The notes: generated from the sequence alone by a model not told the origin. DNA of 64,000 nucleotides from Actinomyces gerencseriae DSM 6844 (GCF_000429265.1 NZ_KE386872.1:257622-321621); one strand, 5' to 3'. Counted from the first letter of the stretch, positions 1 to 8,782 are shown. A program made the numbers and translations.

Positions 1-900
1 ACCAAGGCCCGCATCGGCGTCCTACTGGCCAACTGCTCGCACGAACTGACCAACGCCTGGACTTCTGGTGATGAGGTCTTGAAGGATATCGACACGGGTG
101 AGGTCCTGCCCGTGGCGTCGGTGAGCGATGTCAATAAACTGACCTATCGGGTGGCGGACAACGTTGACGCCATGGCTACTGTTGCAGCGAGCCTGGGCGA
201 CTATTCGCGCAGCATGTCCAAGGCGGGCGTCGCCGCGCACGAGGGGGACCCGGGAAAGCAGATCAACGCCATCAACATCTCCTACAATCGGGGAGGCCAG
301 GCCATGGGATTCCTGACTGGCATGGCGGATGTCAAGGCTGGGGAAGTCAATCAGAAACTCGACGAGGACGCCGAGGCCCGCAGCACTCAGGCTAAGACCG
401 CCGTTGGGGTCTTTGGCGCGGTGGCGACCGCTGGTCTGAGCGCAGTGGGCGGCCCTGTGGGGGCTGCGGTCGGCAGTAAGGCCGGGGGAGCTGTCGCCTC
501 CGCCCTGACCACCTTGACGACCCCGGTGGCCGCGGATGCCCTCGACGGCAGCGATCCTCATCATGTGGCGCCGGCGATGCCTTCGGACCCCACGAACGGC
601 CTGTGGGCGGCGGAGATCCAGGACGCCGCCAACGCTGGTCTGCTCGACCAGCGGGACTTCACTGTCCCCGGCTCCTCGGACTACCCGTGGATCGTCCACA
701 AGAGCGACGGCACCTATGACATCGACCTGAACCGCTTGCTGGACAGCAACACGGGTGAGGTCGGCTCGTGGACCAACACGGTCAACCATCCCACCCGCGA
801 CGGGGATCAGGCCATCCGGGACCTGAGGAACGACTTCAACGGCGACTACGCCTCCGGTCGCGGCACCGGCTCCGGTGCGGCCCTGGCATTGAAGAAGTGA
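1..900 (+). CDS. putative secreted/T7SS-associated protein, 5' end outside window
   Basis: The reading frame is open from base 1, so the gene starts outside the window; an ATG at 79 is internal. The visible 299 residues resemble the protein at 3048-4043: both have a helical stretch with the pattern S-D-(V/L)-x-(K/R)-L followed by a D-Y-S or N-Y-S motif, a Gly/Ala-rich middle, and an acidic C-terminus. The Gly/Ala-rich part (about residues 135-190) could be amphipathic or weakly membrane-associated. The general look is that of actinobacterial proteins exported by WXG/ESX-type systems (DUF6571-like), but no catalytic domain can be named. It is followed 3 bp later by a lipoprotein-like gene, a pairing that recurs in this array. 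The function is unknown. Confidence 0.55.
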   Translation, partial: TKARIGVLLANCSHELTNAWTSGDEVLKDIDTGEVLPVASVSDVNKLTYRVADNVDAMATVAASLGDYSRSMSKAGVAAHEGDPGKQINAINISYNRGGQAMGFLTGMADVKAGEVNQKLDEDAEARSTQAKTAVGVFGAVATAGLSAVGGPVGAAVGSKAGGAVASALTTLTTPVAADALDGSDPHHVAPAMPSDPTNGLWAAEIQDAANAGLLDQRDFTVPGSSDYPWIVHKSDGTYDIDLNRLLDSNTGEVGSWTNTVNHPTRDGDQAIRDLRNDFNGDYASGRGTGSGAALALKK

Positions 901-903
901 GAC

Positions 904-1593
904 ATGCGCCTACGCAGAACCACTGGTCCCCGGACCCGCACCGCTCTCGCTACCGGCTTTGTGACCGCGGTCGTGCTCGCAGCGGCCAGTTGCTCATCGC
1001 TCGGACGGACCGGCCCGTCATCCTCTGCGTCGGCGGACCAGGTGACCCCCGAGGTCAGCGTGTGCGGGCTCATCAGCGCAGGGACCCTCGAGGACCTCGC
1101 AGGTGGAAGGCAGATCGAGAGGTTCCAGTGCGAGCACGAGCCCGCTGTATCGGCCGCACGACTGTCCATCATGAAGGTCAACGTTTGGCTTGAGACGCCC
1201 GCCCCTTACTACGGCCTCGAACTCGAGTACCGGGGCACCGACTGGATCACGGACGGCTATCGGGCTCAGGGACCGGGAAGGACTTTTGAGGAGGTCCAGG
1301 CCCTCCCGGAGGCCGCCCCGCTCAGCATTGATGGCCTGGCCGGGCAGGGCATCACTGTCACTAGGGACGGCATGACCGACAGTTACATTGCCTGGCAGTA
1401 CCCCGACGGCCACGTCCTCACCCTGCACGGCGGGCCGAGTTACGACGTCTCATCCGAGGATCAGCAGGTCTTCCTGACACAGGTGCTCCGACACATCGCC
1501 CTGACCATCGGCCCGGTCGCCGACGGCCCCGAGCTCAGCTACACCCCCTACCCCGGAGCAGGACAACAAACCGCCTCACCCACACCCCAATGA
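904..1593 (+). CDS. putative lipoprotein
   Basis: This 229-residue protein begins with an Arg-rich n-region and a hydrophobic segment ending in L-A-A-A-S-C, a plausible lipobox with Cys at about residue 30. The mature part contains V-C-G-L-I and W-Q-Y-P-D-G-H motifs and a proline-rich tail. The gene at 2020-2667 shares the same order of motifs (V-C-G-L-L, W-E-Y-P-D-G-H), so the two are paralogues. The layout resembles actinobacterial DUF3558-like lipoproteins, but I cannot confirm the family. It starts 3 bp after the preceding gene and is almost certainly cotranscribed with it. A membrane-anchored partner or immunity role for the upstream protein is possible and is inference only. Confidence 0.6.
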   Translation: MRLRRTTGPRTRTALATGFVTAVVLAAASCSSLGRTGPSSSASADQVTPEVSVCGLISAGTLEDLAGGRQIERFQCEHEPAVSAARLSIMKVNVWLETPAPYYGLELEYRGTDWITDGYRAQGPGRTFEEVQALPEAAPLSIDGLAGQGITVTRDGMTDSYIAWQYPDGHVLTLHGGPSYDVSSEDQQVFLTQVLRHIALTIGPVADGPELSYTPYPGAGQQTASPTPQ

Positions 1594-1614
1594 ACCCGAC
1601 AAAGGTCCGTCACC

Positions 1615-2033
1615 ATGCCGACACTTGAACGTGCGCCTTTAGCACTAGCGCCCCAGGAGTATCCCAGCGGCTCCTTGACGAAACCGGTTCCGCCGCGCCC
1701 CGGGGCGTCAGCAGGCGCGGTCACGACGGCGTCGGCCTCGTCCGCCTCGACTGCTGAGGCCCACCCGGCAGATGCCGATTACCGGCATGCGATGTTCGGA
1801 GAGCGTCCGCCCGATGAGACCATCCTGATGCTCACGGTCCTGTACCGCGCAAGGCCGTGGTATCTGTGGAACGTGTCACCGACGAACAAAGTCTACGCCC
1901 CGGCTGATGGCGTGGTCTTGTTCCTCACGCAGGGGCGGTCTCGGCCGTGACCACGATCAGGACCCTCGAGAACAACTTCACCGGGGACCATGCGAACGGG
2001 GAGAACGACGGGCGTCGGTATGCGCACTCGTGA
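1615..2033 (+). pseudogene. decayed paralogue of the 1-900 gene (frame-broken remnant)
   Basis: An open frame from ATG 1615 ends at 1950. A second frame, readable from about 1908 to the stop at 2031-2033, encodes I-R-T-L-E-N-N-F-T-G-D-H-A-N-G. This matches the C-terminus of the first gene in the window (I-R-D-L-R-N-D-F-N-G-D-Y-A-S-G). The tail of a paralogous gene therefore survives out of frame with what precedes it. The upstream part (low-complexity Ala/Ser/Pro followed by a W-rich stretch) cannot be matched confidently. I read the region as a degraded copy rather than as a functional 111-residue protein. Confidence 0.5.
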
Positions 2034-2667
2034 TGACTCGGCGAACCGGGAACTCAGAGGGTGGTTCCGGTGGCGGCGGGTGGTGCTGGTGGTGGGGTTG
2101 GCCTGTTGGGGGCGGGGTGCGTGGGATCGGCATCGTCGGGCGGTCGCCCGGGCGTCGGCCACTGCGCGCGTGGGCGAGGGCATCTCCGTCTGCGGTCTTC
2201 TGCCGGCCCGGGTTATCGAGGAGGCCACCGGCCAGCAGATCAACGCCTTCGACATGTACACTCTTGGTGATTTCCGGTGCAGCATCTACTTCGGGTCCCC
2301 CTATCCGCTGAAGAGGATCGAGGTTAACTACAGCAGCCAGCTCGCGTCCGCGGCGAGTCTGTCCGTCTCGAGGTTCGAGTCCCTGGCCGCCGACTCCCAC
2401 TCCTCGCCCCTGAGCATCGAGGGCCTTGAGGGCCGTGGAAACACCTACAGGAACGACCGCCTCGGTTACCTCGACCTGGTCTGGGAGTACCCCGACGGCC
2501 ACTTCGCGAGCATACGCACAGGCCTCATGGACTCCGCCACCGATGCCGAGCGCGATGCGGCCATGAGCGCTCTGCAGGACCTGTTCCCCCGCATCGCCCC
2601 CACCCTGCCCGACACCGTCAGCACGCTGCCCCGTGTCCTGTCCACTTCCTACCCCGAACCACCATGA
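2020..2667 (+). CDS. putative membrane-anchored/secreted protein, paralogue of 904-1593
   Basis: The start is uncertain: in-frame ATGs lie at 1990 and 2020. I prefer 2020, where the reading frame overlaps the end of the upstream remnant. The N-terminus has basic residues followed by a short hydrophobic segment (V-V-L-V-V-G-L-A-C-W) that could be a signal anchor or an imperfect lipobox. The remainder parallels the lipoprotein at 904-1593: V-C-G-L-L, a conserved Cys about 35 residues later, P-L-S-I-E-G-L, W-E-Y-P-D-G-H and a proline-rich end. This is the second copy of the lipoprotein-like half of the repeated cassette. The function is unknown. Confidence 0.5.
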   Translation: MRTRDDSANRELRGWFRWRRVVLVVGLACWGRGAWDRHRRAVARASATARVGEGISVCGLLPARVIEEATGQQINAFDMYTLGDFRCSIYFGSPYPLKRIEVNYSSQLASAASLSVSRFESLAADSHSSPLSIEGLEGRGNTYRNDRLGYLDLVWEYPDGHFASIRTGLMDSATDAERDAAMSALQDLFPRIAPTLPDTVSTLPRVLSTSYPEPP

Positions 2668-2904
2668 CGGCCCCGGGGGTTCTCCGGTGCTGGTCGTGGC
2701 GATTACGAGGATGTGGGGGCCTGGACGGACCGGCTCAAGGACCAGGCCGTATCGCGGGGCGACGGGGCTGTCCTGCACTCCGGCGTCGTGGATACCGCCG
2801 AGGACGTGGGCATGAAGACCGTCCTGGACGGCGTTATTGACACGATTCCACCAGTCGCCGACGGCCCCGCCTATCACACCGCGTCGAAGGCCGATGGTAC
2901 ATGA
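2668..2904 (+). pseudogene. fragment of a cassette protein
   Basis: Directly after the stop at 2667, and in the same frame, a stretch runs to 2904 encoding D-Y-E-D-V-G-A-W-T-D-R-L-K-D and V-D-T-A-E-D-V-G-M-K-T. It has no upstream start with a ribosome binding site; the first candidate is a GTG at 2713. The acidic, helix-prone composition fits the middle of the DUF6571-like proteins on both sides. I interpret it as a leftover internal fragment produced when cassettes recombined. It could instead be a small expressed protein of about 63 residues. Confidence 0.35.
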
Positions 2905-3047
2905 CGGCAGGCCGCTGCGCGGCGGGGTGTTTCACGGCCTTCACCACGAAACTGGGCTGTCTCGCCCCGGCTGGTGGTGGTGCTGTGGTCGGTGAGGGCG
3001 GGTGGGTCCCCTCCCGGGTGACCGCCGATCGGTGGAGGCTGCTGACC

Positions 3048-4043
3048 ATGCGAGACTGGAGTGTGCATGGCGCAGATGGTGTGGAGGCTCTGACCGCTGC
3101 GGTCGCGGGGGTCTCTTCCAAGCGGGTGCAGAGCCAGGATGCCACTGATGAGCGTGCCGCCTGGGCCACCGAGCAGGGAGTCGAGCATTTCGCGGGCCTC
3201 AGTGAGAAGAGTTTCTCCTCGACGGCGAAGAACAATGTCGCGCTGACTCTGGGTAACTCCATGACGGAGTTGGAGCAGGTGGCGGACGGAGTGAAGGACA
3301 GCTCAGGGGCGAGGCCGACGGCGTGGTCCAAGGGGGCTCCCGCCTCCCTGCCGGGCTATTCCTCCTCCGACCTCAGCAGGCTCGTCTCCGTGGTCGGCAC
3401 CGACGACGCCGCTTTGACGACGCTGTCGGGCGCTGCGGGCAACTACTCCCAAAGACGGACCGAGACGATCATCGACCGCTACCCTGGGGCCATGGCCGGG
3501 CAGGACGAGCAGTTCTCCACAGAGCTCAAGAACGGCTCCCACGCCGACGGGGAGTTGCTCGGATACATCCGCCAGTCGGCCATCGACAAGCGGTCGGACG
3601 ACGCGGAGACCGCGCAGAAGATCGACTCCACGCTCCTGTCGGCCTTCACCACCGGTCTGTCTGCCGCCGGGCCGGCCGGTCAGGGCCTGTCGACGGCCCT
3701 CAGCCTGTCCACGCCCTGGATGCCCAGCCCGGACGATCCCCGGACCGCCGTGTCCGACTTGACGGCGGAGGCGGAGGACACCACTCACGGCTCGATGATG
3801 GCTCAGCTGTCCAACGCCGGACGCCTGCCGGAGGAGGCCTACACCGATTTGGACGGGAATAACTACAGTCAGTTCTACGAGTGGATGGACGACAACAACA
3901 CTATTGATTTCGACATGGTGCGCGGCTCCGAGGAGTACCGCGGCCAGTTCACCAACTGGCTCAAGGACGCCAGCATCCCCTCTGTGGACATACACGACAC
4001 CTTCAGTCAAGGCGTCGAAGACGGCGGAAAGACGGCCAAGTGA
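3048..4043 (+). CDS. putative secreted/T7SS-associated protein, paralogue of the first gene
   Basis: I place the start at ATG 3048 because GGTGGAGG lies about 9 bp upstream; the frame is open further back to 2901. The 331-residue product opens with D-W-S-V-H-G and continues as a helical, Ala/Ser-rich protein. Its middle (S-S-D-L-S-R-L-V ... N-Y-S-Q) and acidic C-terminal third align in pattern with the gene at 1-900. It is shorter than large members of this type because the helical N-terminal part is reduced. Its stop overlaps the start of the next gene, so the two are translationally coupled. No enzymatic motif was seen. Confidence 0.5.
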   Translation: MRDWSVHGADGVEALTAAVAGVSSKRVQSQDATDERAAWATEQGVEHFAGLSEKSFSSTAKNNVALTLGNSMTELEQVADGVKDSSGARPTAWSKGAPASLPGYSSSDLSRLVSVVGTDDAALTTLSGAAGNYSQRRTETIIDRYPGAMAGQDEQFSTELKNGSHADGELLGYIRQSAIDKRSDDAETAQKIDSTLLSAFTTGLSAAGPAGQGLSTALSLSTPWMPSPDDPRTAVSDLTAEAEDTTHGSMMAQLSNAGRLPEEAYTDLDGNNYSQFYEWMDDNNTIDFDMVRGSEEYRGQFTNWLKDASIPSVDIHDTFSQGVEDGGKTAK

Positions 4044-4732
4044 TGACTGACGACTCTCTCGACGAGTCCGCTTGGCGGTGGTGGGGGTGGTTGAGGCGCC
4101 GGCGGCGTCTGGTGGTTGTGGTGGTGCTGGTGGTGGTTCTGGTCCTGGCCGCTGCGGGGGCGGGCTGGTGGTGGTGGGCTGCTCGGGGTCCGAGTGAGCC
4201 CTTGTGTCTGGGGCTGTATCGCAGTGATGTCGCCCCGGTCCTGGAGGCGCCCACCGGGATCGTCACCGTGGACGACAGTCCCCAGGACGCCGATGGCTAT
4301 TGGATCTGCGGCATCAACGGGTCCAACGGCCAGATCCTCAACGTCCACATCACCTCCCACGTTGATGGTCTGGGTGGGTGGGATGGTATGTCGGCTCAGG
4401 ACAGTCGGGCCTCCATTCCCGGGGCGGTCACCACCCGTCCTCCGGGCACCGATGCCACGGTGATCGCCTGGACCGCCGGCGGCGACGCCGCGGCCGCCTG
4501 GTTCGAGGCCGACAGCGCCGTGATCATCTCCACCCAGGACATGGACGACGACCGGCTCGCCCAGCAGGCCGTCGTGCCCATCATGGGCACCCTGATCAGC
4601 CGGGCCCCCACCCTGCTGGACCGGGCCGGCTACCGGACCGAACCCAGACCAACACCCAAATCCACGTCCACGCCGACTCCCACGCCGGGCCCCGAACCAG
4701 AACCCGAGTCGGCACCCGAGATGACGCCATGA
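4043..4732 (+). CDS. single-pass membrane protein with extracellular domain, tandem copy 1
   Basis: The start is ATG 4043 (or GTG 4040), overlapping the previous stop. The 229-residue product has a basic N-terminus (R-W-W-G-W-L-R-R-R-R-R), one strongly hydrophobic segment (about residues 22-47) and an outward domain with single Cys residues near the start (P-L-C-L-G-L-Y) and in Y-W-I-C. The tail is rich in Pro, Thr and Glu (T-P-T-P-T-P, E-P-E-P-E) and probably spans the cell wall. The next gene is an almost identical copy offset by exactly 711 bp. The role is unknown; it occupies the lipoprotein-like slot after a secreted-type protein, as in the upstream cassettes. Confidence 0.55.
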   Translation: MTDDSLDESAWRWWGWLRRRRRLVVVVVLVVVLVLAAAGAGWWWWAARGPSEPLCLGLYRSDVAPVLEAPTGIVTVDDSPQDADGYWICGINGSNGQILNVHITSHVDGLGGWDGMSAQDSRASIPGAVTTRPPGTDATVIAWTAGGDAAAAWFEADSAVIISTQDMDDDRLAQQAVVPIMGTLISRAPTLLDRAGYRTEPRPTPKSTSTPTPTPGPEPEPESAPEMTP

Positions 4733-4768
4733 CAGCCACCGCCCGCTCCAACCTGTCGTGCCCCGATC

Positions 4769-5443
4769 ATGCCCGCTGACACCGAGCCCGCTGACCACCG
4801 CCGTCACCAACGCCGCCGCCGAATGCTCGTGGTGGTGCTGGTGGTGGTTCTGGTCCTGGCCGCTGCGGGGGCGGGCTGGTGGTGGTGGGCTGCTCGGGGT
4901 CCGAGTGAGCCCTTGTGCCTGGGGCTGTATCGCAGTGATGTCGCCCCGGTCCTGGAGGCGCCCACCGAGATCGTCACCGTGGACGACAGTCCCCAGGACG
5001 CCGATGGCTATTGGATTTGCAATATCAGGGGCTCTAACGGCCAGACTCTCAAAATCGAGATTACCTCCATGGTCAACGGTCTGGTCGGGTGGGATGGTAT
5101 GTCGTTCCAGGATAGTCGGGCCTCCATTCCCGGGGCGGTCTCCACCCGTCCTCCGGGCACCGATGCCACGGTGATCGCCTGGACCGCCGGCGGTGATGCC
5201 GCGGCCGCCTGGTTCGAGGCCGATAGCGCCGTGATCATCTCCACCCGGAACATGGGCGACGATCGGCTCGCCCAGCAGGCCGTCGTGCCCATCATGGGCA
5301 CCCTGATCAGTCGGGCCCCCACCCTGCTGGACCGGGCCGGCTACCGGACCGAGCCCAGACCAACACCCAAATCCACGTCCACGCCGACTCCCACGCCGAG
5401 CCCCGAACCAGAACCCGAGTCGGCACCCGAGATGACGCCATGA
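4769..5443 (+). CDS. single-pass membrane protein, tandem copy 2
   Basis: This 224-residue protein is nearly identical to the preceding one from the hydrophobic segment to the C-terminus; only the first 14 or so residues and a patch after the Y-W-I-C motif differ. The identity covers about 4119-4732 versus 4830-5443 with a constant 711-bp offset and no indels, which indicates a recent tandem duplication. The divergent patch (around 5019-5095 against 4308-4384) carries clustered substitutions, as expected from gene conversion or diversifying change on an exposed face. The stop overlaps the following start (ATGA). Confidence 0.6.
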   Translation: MPADTEPADHRRHQRRRRMLVVVLVVVLVLAAAGAGWWWWAARGPSEPLCLGLYRSDVAPVLEAPTEIVTVDDSPQDADGYWICNIRGSNGQTLKIEITSMVNGLVGWDGMSFQDSRASIPGAVSTRPPGTDATVIAWTAGGDAAAAWFEADSAVIISTRNMGDDRLAQQAVVPIMGTLISRAPTLLDRAGYRTEPRPTPKSTSTPTPTPSPEPEPESAPEMTP

Positions 5444-5712
5444 CCCGCGAGCAGTGCCGGCAGGCCGCCCGGGCCATCACGGACTCGGTCGACGACCCCG
5501 TTTTGAGTGTGGGCGTCGTGCCCACCGACCGGCTGGTCGATGCCGCTCGGGCCCGCAACGACCTCGACGATATCGACCTGGCCGCCCGCGTCGCCGTCGA
5601 CGTCGTCGGTCTCGTCCCGGACCTGGCCGCTCCCTCCGAGCCCGCGAGCGGCCGCTGGGACGAGTTCGACGCCATCCGCTGTGAGGAGCCGGGAGGGCGA
5701 CCGGGCGTATAA
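5440..5712 (+). CDS. small hypothetical protein
   Basis: The start codon overlaps the stop of the preceding gene (ATGA at 5440-5443), so it is translationally coupled to the second tandem membrane protein. The 90-residue product is soluble and acidic, with a helical pattern (C-R-Q-A-A-R-A-I-T-D-S-V-D-D and L-A-A-R-V-A-V-D-V-V). No signal peptide or membrane segment is visible and no family was recognised. The position suggests it belongs to the secretion cassette. Confidence 0.45.
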   Translation: MTREQCRQAARAITDSVDDPVLSVGVVPTDRLVDAARARNDLDDIDLAARVAVDVVGLVPDLAAPSEPASGRWDEFDAIRCEEPGGRPGV

Positions 5713-5744
5713 CTCTGGCGTCGGTGGGGGTGCTACTCGAGGTG

Positions 5745-6745
5745 ATGGGTTCTCGTCGTTCTGCGGTTCTGCTTGTCGTGGTGGTGTACGTGGTGTGCCA
5801 GGTGGTGTCGGGATGCTCGGGCGGCAAGGAGAAGTCCCTGCCGTTCGATGAGAGGAGTCCTGATGCGGTCTACGCCTCCCTGCTGGTGGGGCGCAGGCTC
5901 TGGATGCCTCCGAGGCCGAGGGCGGGAGCGTTCCCAGGGTCTATCACCCGGACGTGCTGCCCGTCCCGAGTACGCGTTGCCCTCGTATCGCCGGTACTTT
6001 GGAGATTAGTTTTCGGAGACGGTCGATAGGCCCGTGGCGACGGCCTACTGGCGCAGGCCCGGTACCGGCCAGGACGGGACCGGGGAGGGCGACGCGGTCT
6101 TCGAGGCCATCGCCTCGGAGCTCGGGCAGGACTACATTTACGAGCAGGCGTCGACGTGCGTGGGTTACGGGGTGCTTCCTCGGGACACTCCGGCCACGGG
6201 GCCTCAGACGCTGTCCAGGGGGACTGGTGGGAGACGTTCACCGCGATCCAGGGGCTGCCCCAGGGGGTCTACGCGTGGACGAGCGTGCCGCACGAGCCCG
6301 ATGGCATCACCACGATGCGCTACGCGCTGGCCCGGCTGGTCCTCGCCGACGGCGACAGGGGCGACCTGGTGCTGGCTTATACCACCGCGGGTGAGGCCGT
6401 GGCTCCCACCGACTCCGAGGAGATGAGCGTCCTGCTGGACGCGGCGGTCCAGTGCGCGCCGGAACCACCGCCCCCGCTCCCGGGGGTGCTGGCTCTGCGT
6501 CCGTGGGTGTGACCCGTTTCTGCGTACCCGCACCCGTTGGCGAGCACTACGCCGCCAGGCTCAGCGTCCCGGGCACCTGGACCGACCCCATAGCCGATGC
6601 CCAAGCAGAGGCCGTGAGGATCGAGGTCGACAGTCTGAGGAAGGCCTTCACCGACCTCTCCGCCAGGCTTGCCGAGGCGCACGCCGCTGGACCCGACGGG
6701 GTCGACGACGACCCGTATGCCGCCGAGTCGGACGGCAACGGGTAG
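5745..6745 (+). pseudogene. lipoprotein gene broken by several frameshifts
   Basis: ATG 5745 follows a CGAGG ribosome binding site and opens a lipoprotein signal (hydrophobic run ending V-V-S-G-C). Protein-like sequence then moves between frames: Q-A-L-D-A-S-E-A-E-G-G-S-V-P near 5890-6020, A-T-A-Y-W-R-R-P-G-T-G to about 6185, D-W-W-E-T-F-T-A-I-Q-G to about 6470, and finally R-F-C-V-P-A-P to the stop at 6743-6745. Each change is in the same direction (one base lost per step). The intact product would have been about 330 residues. This is either a decayed gene or a stretch of base-calling errors; raw reads would separate the two. Confidence 0.5.
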
Positions 6746-6831
6746 CTGTACTTCTCATCCGCTCTCCTCATGTGGTCTCCGGCTCGGATCCGGCCAGCGG
6801 TTCCGGCGTCGAAGGGCTACTGTGCCGTCGG

Positions 6832-6870
6832 ACCAATCTCGGTGCGGAATCGGACCGATCTCGGCGAAGG
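6832..6870 (+). repeat. 22-bp intergenic repeat, locus 1
   Basis: One full and one partial copy of a 22-bp unit whose consensus is ACCGATCTCGGCGCGGAACT plus two variable bases. The array ends in GGCGAAGG, 19 bp before the 3' end of the minus-strand gene at 6889. The same unit occurs at 8357, 11743, 16812 and 32938. Confidence 0.75.
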
Positions 6871-6888
6871 GGGCGGCGGACCAGTGGC

Positions 6889-8274
6889 TCACCCGTTGGC
6901 GGGCTTGTAGCTGATGAGCGTGCCGTCCGCGGGGGAGTAGCCGATGATCTGCTTCGGGGCGACCACGTCGAAGACGGCCCCGTTGTCCGGGTCCAGCCCC
7001 TCGAAGGCGATCCGCTCGCCCGTCGCGGAGTCGAACATCAGTGAGAAGGGGATTTCGTTGGTCACCTGCCTCATTCCCGCTGTCACCACCTTCGCTTTGT
7101 CGGAGACCTGAGTGGCGACCCTGTCGAAGCACGGGAAGGTGTCCTTGTCGAAGCCGGACAGGTCGATCGTGGCGGCATTCGTCATCGAGAGCTTCTGCGC
7201 GCAGTCCTTACTGCCATCGGTCGTGAATTCCATTGTTCCGGCCAGCGGCCCGGAGTCGTTCTTCAGCCACACCGCTTGGAAGTCCTTGACCGAACGAGGG
7301 GCCGGGAAGTACATCGGCTGGTCGCCATCGGGACTCCTCTGCGGGGTGTGCGTGGACGTGGCGCGCCCGCCGTCCACGTCGTAGAAGGATAGGTGCCATT
7401 CCTTCGAGGACTGCGCCACCGAGAGGATGGCCCAGCCCTCGGCGGTGCTCGTGATGGCGTAGACGGAGGTGTTCTTCTCCGGCATGACGAAGTCGAGGAT
7501 CTCCCCGGTACTGATGTTGATGACGTAGCGGGAGGCGATGATGACGTACTTCGTGCCGGACAGCACGTGCACCGTCGCGTAGTTGTCGCCGGACTCGGAG
7601 ATTTCTGCGACGACGTCGGTCGCGTCGGCGGACGAGCCTTTGATGAGGGCGCGGATCGCGGAGGACCATGCGGGGGTGGTGTCGCCTTCGCGGTAGCCTG
7701 CGCAGGTGGTTTTCTGGCAGGCGACGACGGTGTCGCCGGCGACGACGGGAACGGCGTCGGTGGGCCATGGGGCGTCGGTGGTGTTGCCGGTGGTGATGTC
7801 GTAGAGGGTCGTGCCGTGGATGAGGGTGTTCTTGCCCCAGATGAGGAAGGCGGGGTAGACGGGGTTGTTCTTAGCGCCGCTCGTGGCGATGCTGTCCGCA
7901 GTGGTGTCCACGGTGGTGGTCCAGGCCGTGGACGGGCCGGAGTCGTCCATGGTGTAGGCGGTCAGGGTGGAGTTCCGGGTGTCGTCGCCGTCGGTCTTGA
8001 CGGAGAAGAGGTGGTCGGCGGAGGTGAAGATGGAAGCGCCGGGGTCGATGGTCGTGGACCACTGCTGGGTCGAGCCCGATGCCCACGAGTCCGACGGAGG
8101 CATGTAGTACAGATAGTCCACGGCGGCCGGATGGGCGTAGTTGGTGTCTCCGGCGGCCAGCAGCCCGCCTCCGACGACTCCTCCCAGGGTCAGCGCTCCG
8201 ATGAGGACGGCGATGACCGCCGTGCGCAGGTCGAGGTGCGGGCGGCGATCGGGCGCGGGTGCGGGCGGACTCAT
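6889..8274 (-). CDS. membrane-anchored beta-propeller-like protein
   Basis: This 461-residue protein has a short cytoplasmic N-terminus, one hydrophobic segment at about residues 18-42 (A-V-I-A-V-L-I-G-A-L ... L-L-A-A-G) and a large outward domain. The domain contains repeated blocks of beta character in which a W or Y is followed by D-x-x-T/S-G, for example L-Y-D-I-T-T-G, V-I-N-I-S-T-G-E and M-F-D-S-A-T-G-E. Such blocks are typical of PQQ-like or WD-like propellers. Several Cys pairs (C-Q-K-T-T-C-A-G; K-D-C-A ... F-P-C-F) suggest disulfides outside the cell. The protein at 50217-52454 has a related extracytoplasmic design. The function is unknown. The gene is bracketed by inward-facing copies of the 22-bp repeat. 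Confidence 0.6.
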   Translation of the reverse strand: MSPPAPAPDRRPHLDLRTAVIAVLIGALTLGGVVGGGLLAAGDTNYAHPAAVDYLYYMPPSDSWASGSTQQWSTTIDPGASIFTSADHLFSVKTDGDDTRNSTLTAYTMDDSGPSTAWTTTVDTTADSIATSGAKNNPVYPAFLIWGKNTLIHGTTLYDITTGNTTDAPWPTDAVPVVAGDTVVACQKTTCAGYREGDTTPAWSSAIRALIKGSSADATDVVAEISESGDNYATVHVLSGTKYVIIASRYVINISTGEILDFVMPEKNTSVYAITSTAEGWAILSVAQSSKEWHLSFYDVDGGRATSTHTPQRSPDGDQPMYFPAPRSVKDFQAVWLKNDSGPLAGTMEFTTDGSKDCAQKLSMTNAATIDLSGFDKDTFPCFDRVATQVSDKAKVVTAGMRQVTNEIPFSLMFDSATGERIAFEGLDPDNGAVFDVVAPKQIIGYSPADGTLISYKPANG

Positions 8275-8356
8275 GCGGCCGATGGTAGCGGTGCCGCGGC
8301 TCCCGCTGGCGGGAGTGGTGGGTGAGAGGCGGGGGTGAGTTACTGGTTCGCCGCTC

Positions 8357-8395
8357 CCTTCGCCGAGATCGGTCCGGTTCCGCGCCGAGATCGGT
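8357..8395 (-). repeat. 22-bp intergenic repeat, locus 2
   Basis: A copy of the 6832-6870 element in opposite orientation (one full unit and one partial unit ending in CCTTCGCC on the plus strand). It lies 82 bp upstream of the start of the minus-strand gene ending at 6889, so that gene sits between two inverted copies. Confidence 0.75.
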
Positions 8396-8486
8396 CCGAC
8401 GATGCCGCGGCCCCGGCAGGCGGAAGCGTGAGTCGGGCGGCGGTGTGTTAGTGGTCGGGGGTTGGGACGTTGATGGTCTGGATCTC

Positions 8487-8782
8487 GGTGACGGGGATGG
8501 GAGCAGGCCGCGCGGGCCGGCGCCCAGAGGGTCCAGGTCGGCGAGCTCCGCCGGAGCGGCGCCGTCGTCTTCGACGCCCGGGAGGCGAGGGCGGCGGCGA
8601 ACGCCTACCTGTCCTCGGCCGGCGGCACCGGCGCGGCCGGGTCGGACGTGACGACCACCGGGAACACGGTGACCGTCACGATGGAGGAGGACGTCCCCAC
8701 CTTCATGCTCTCCCTGGTCGGCCTGTCCACCGTCCACATCACCGTCTCAGGCTCCGCGGAGGCGGAGACCGGATCCAACTAG
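8487..8782 (+). pseudogene. 5'-truncated TadE-like pseudopilin protein
   Basis: A frame free of stops runs from just after a TGA at 8484-8486 to TAG 8780-8782. It encodes an A-A-R-A-G-A-Q start, A-R-A-A-A-N-A-Y-L-S-S-A-G-G, an N-T-V-T-V-T-M motif and a terminal V-H-I-T-V-S-G-S-A-E-A-E. This is the usual C-terminal pattern of actinobacterial TadE-type proteins of Flp pilus loci. The N-terminal membrane segment and a start codon are missing. In related genomes TadE genes precede a LysM/BTAD gene, as here, so the context supports the call. The remnant is unlikely to yield a functional pilus component. Confidence 0.5.
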
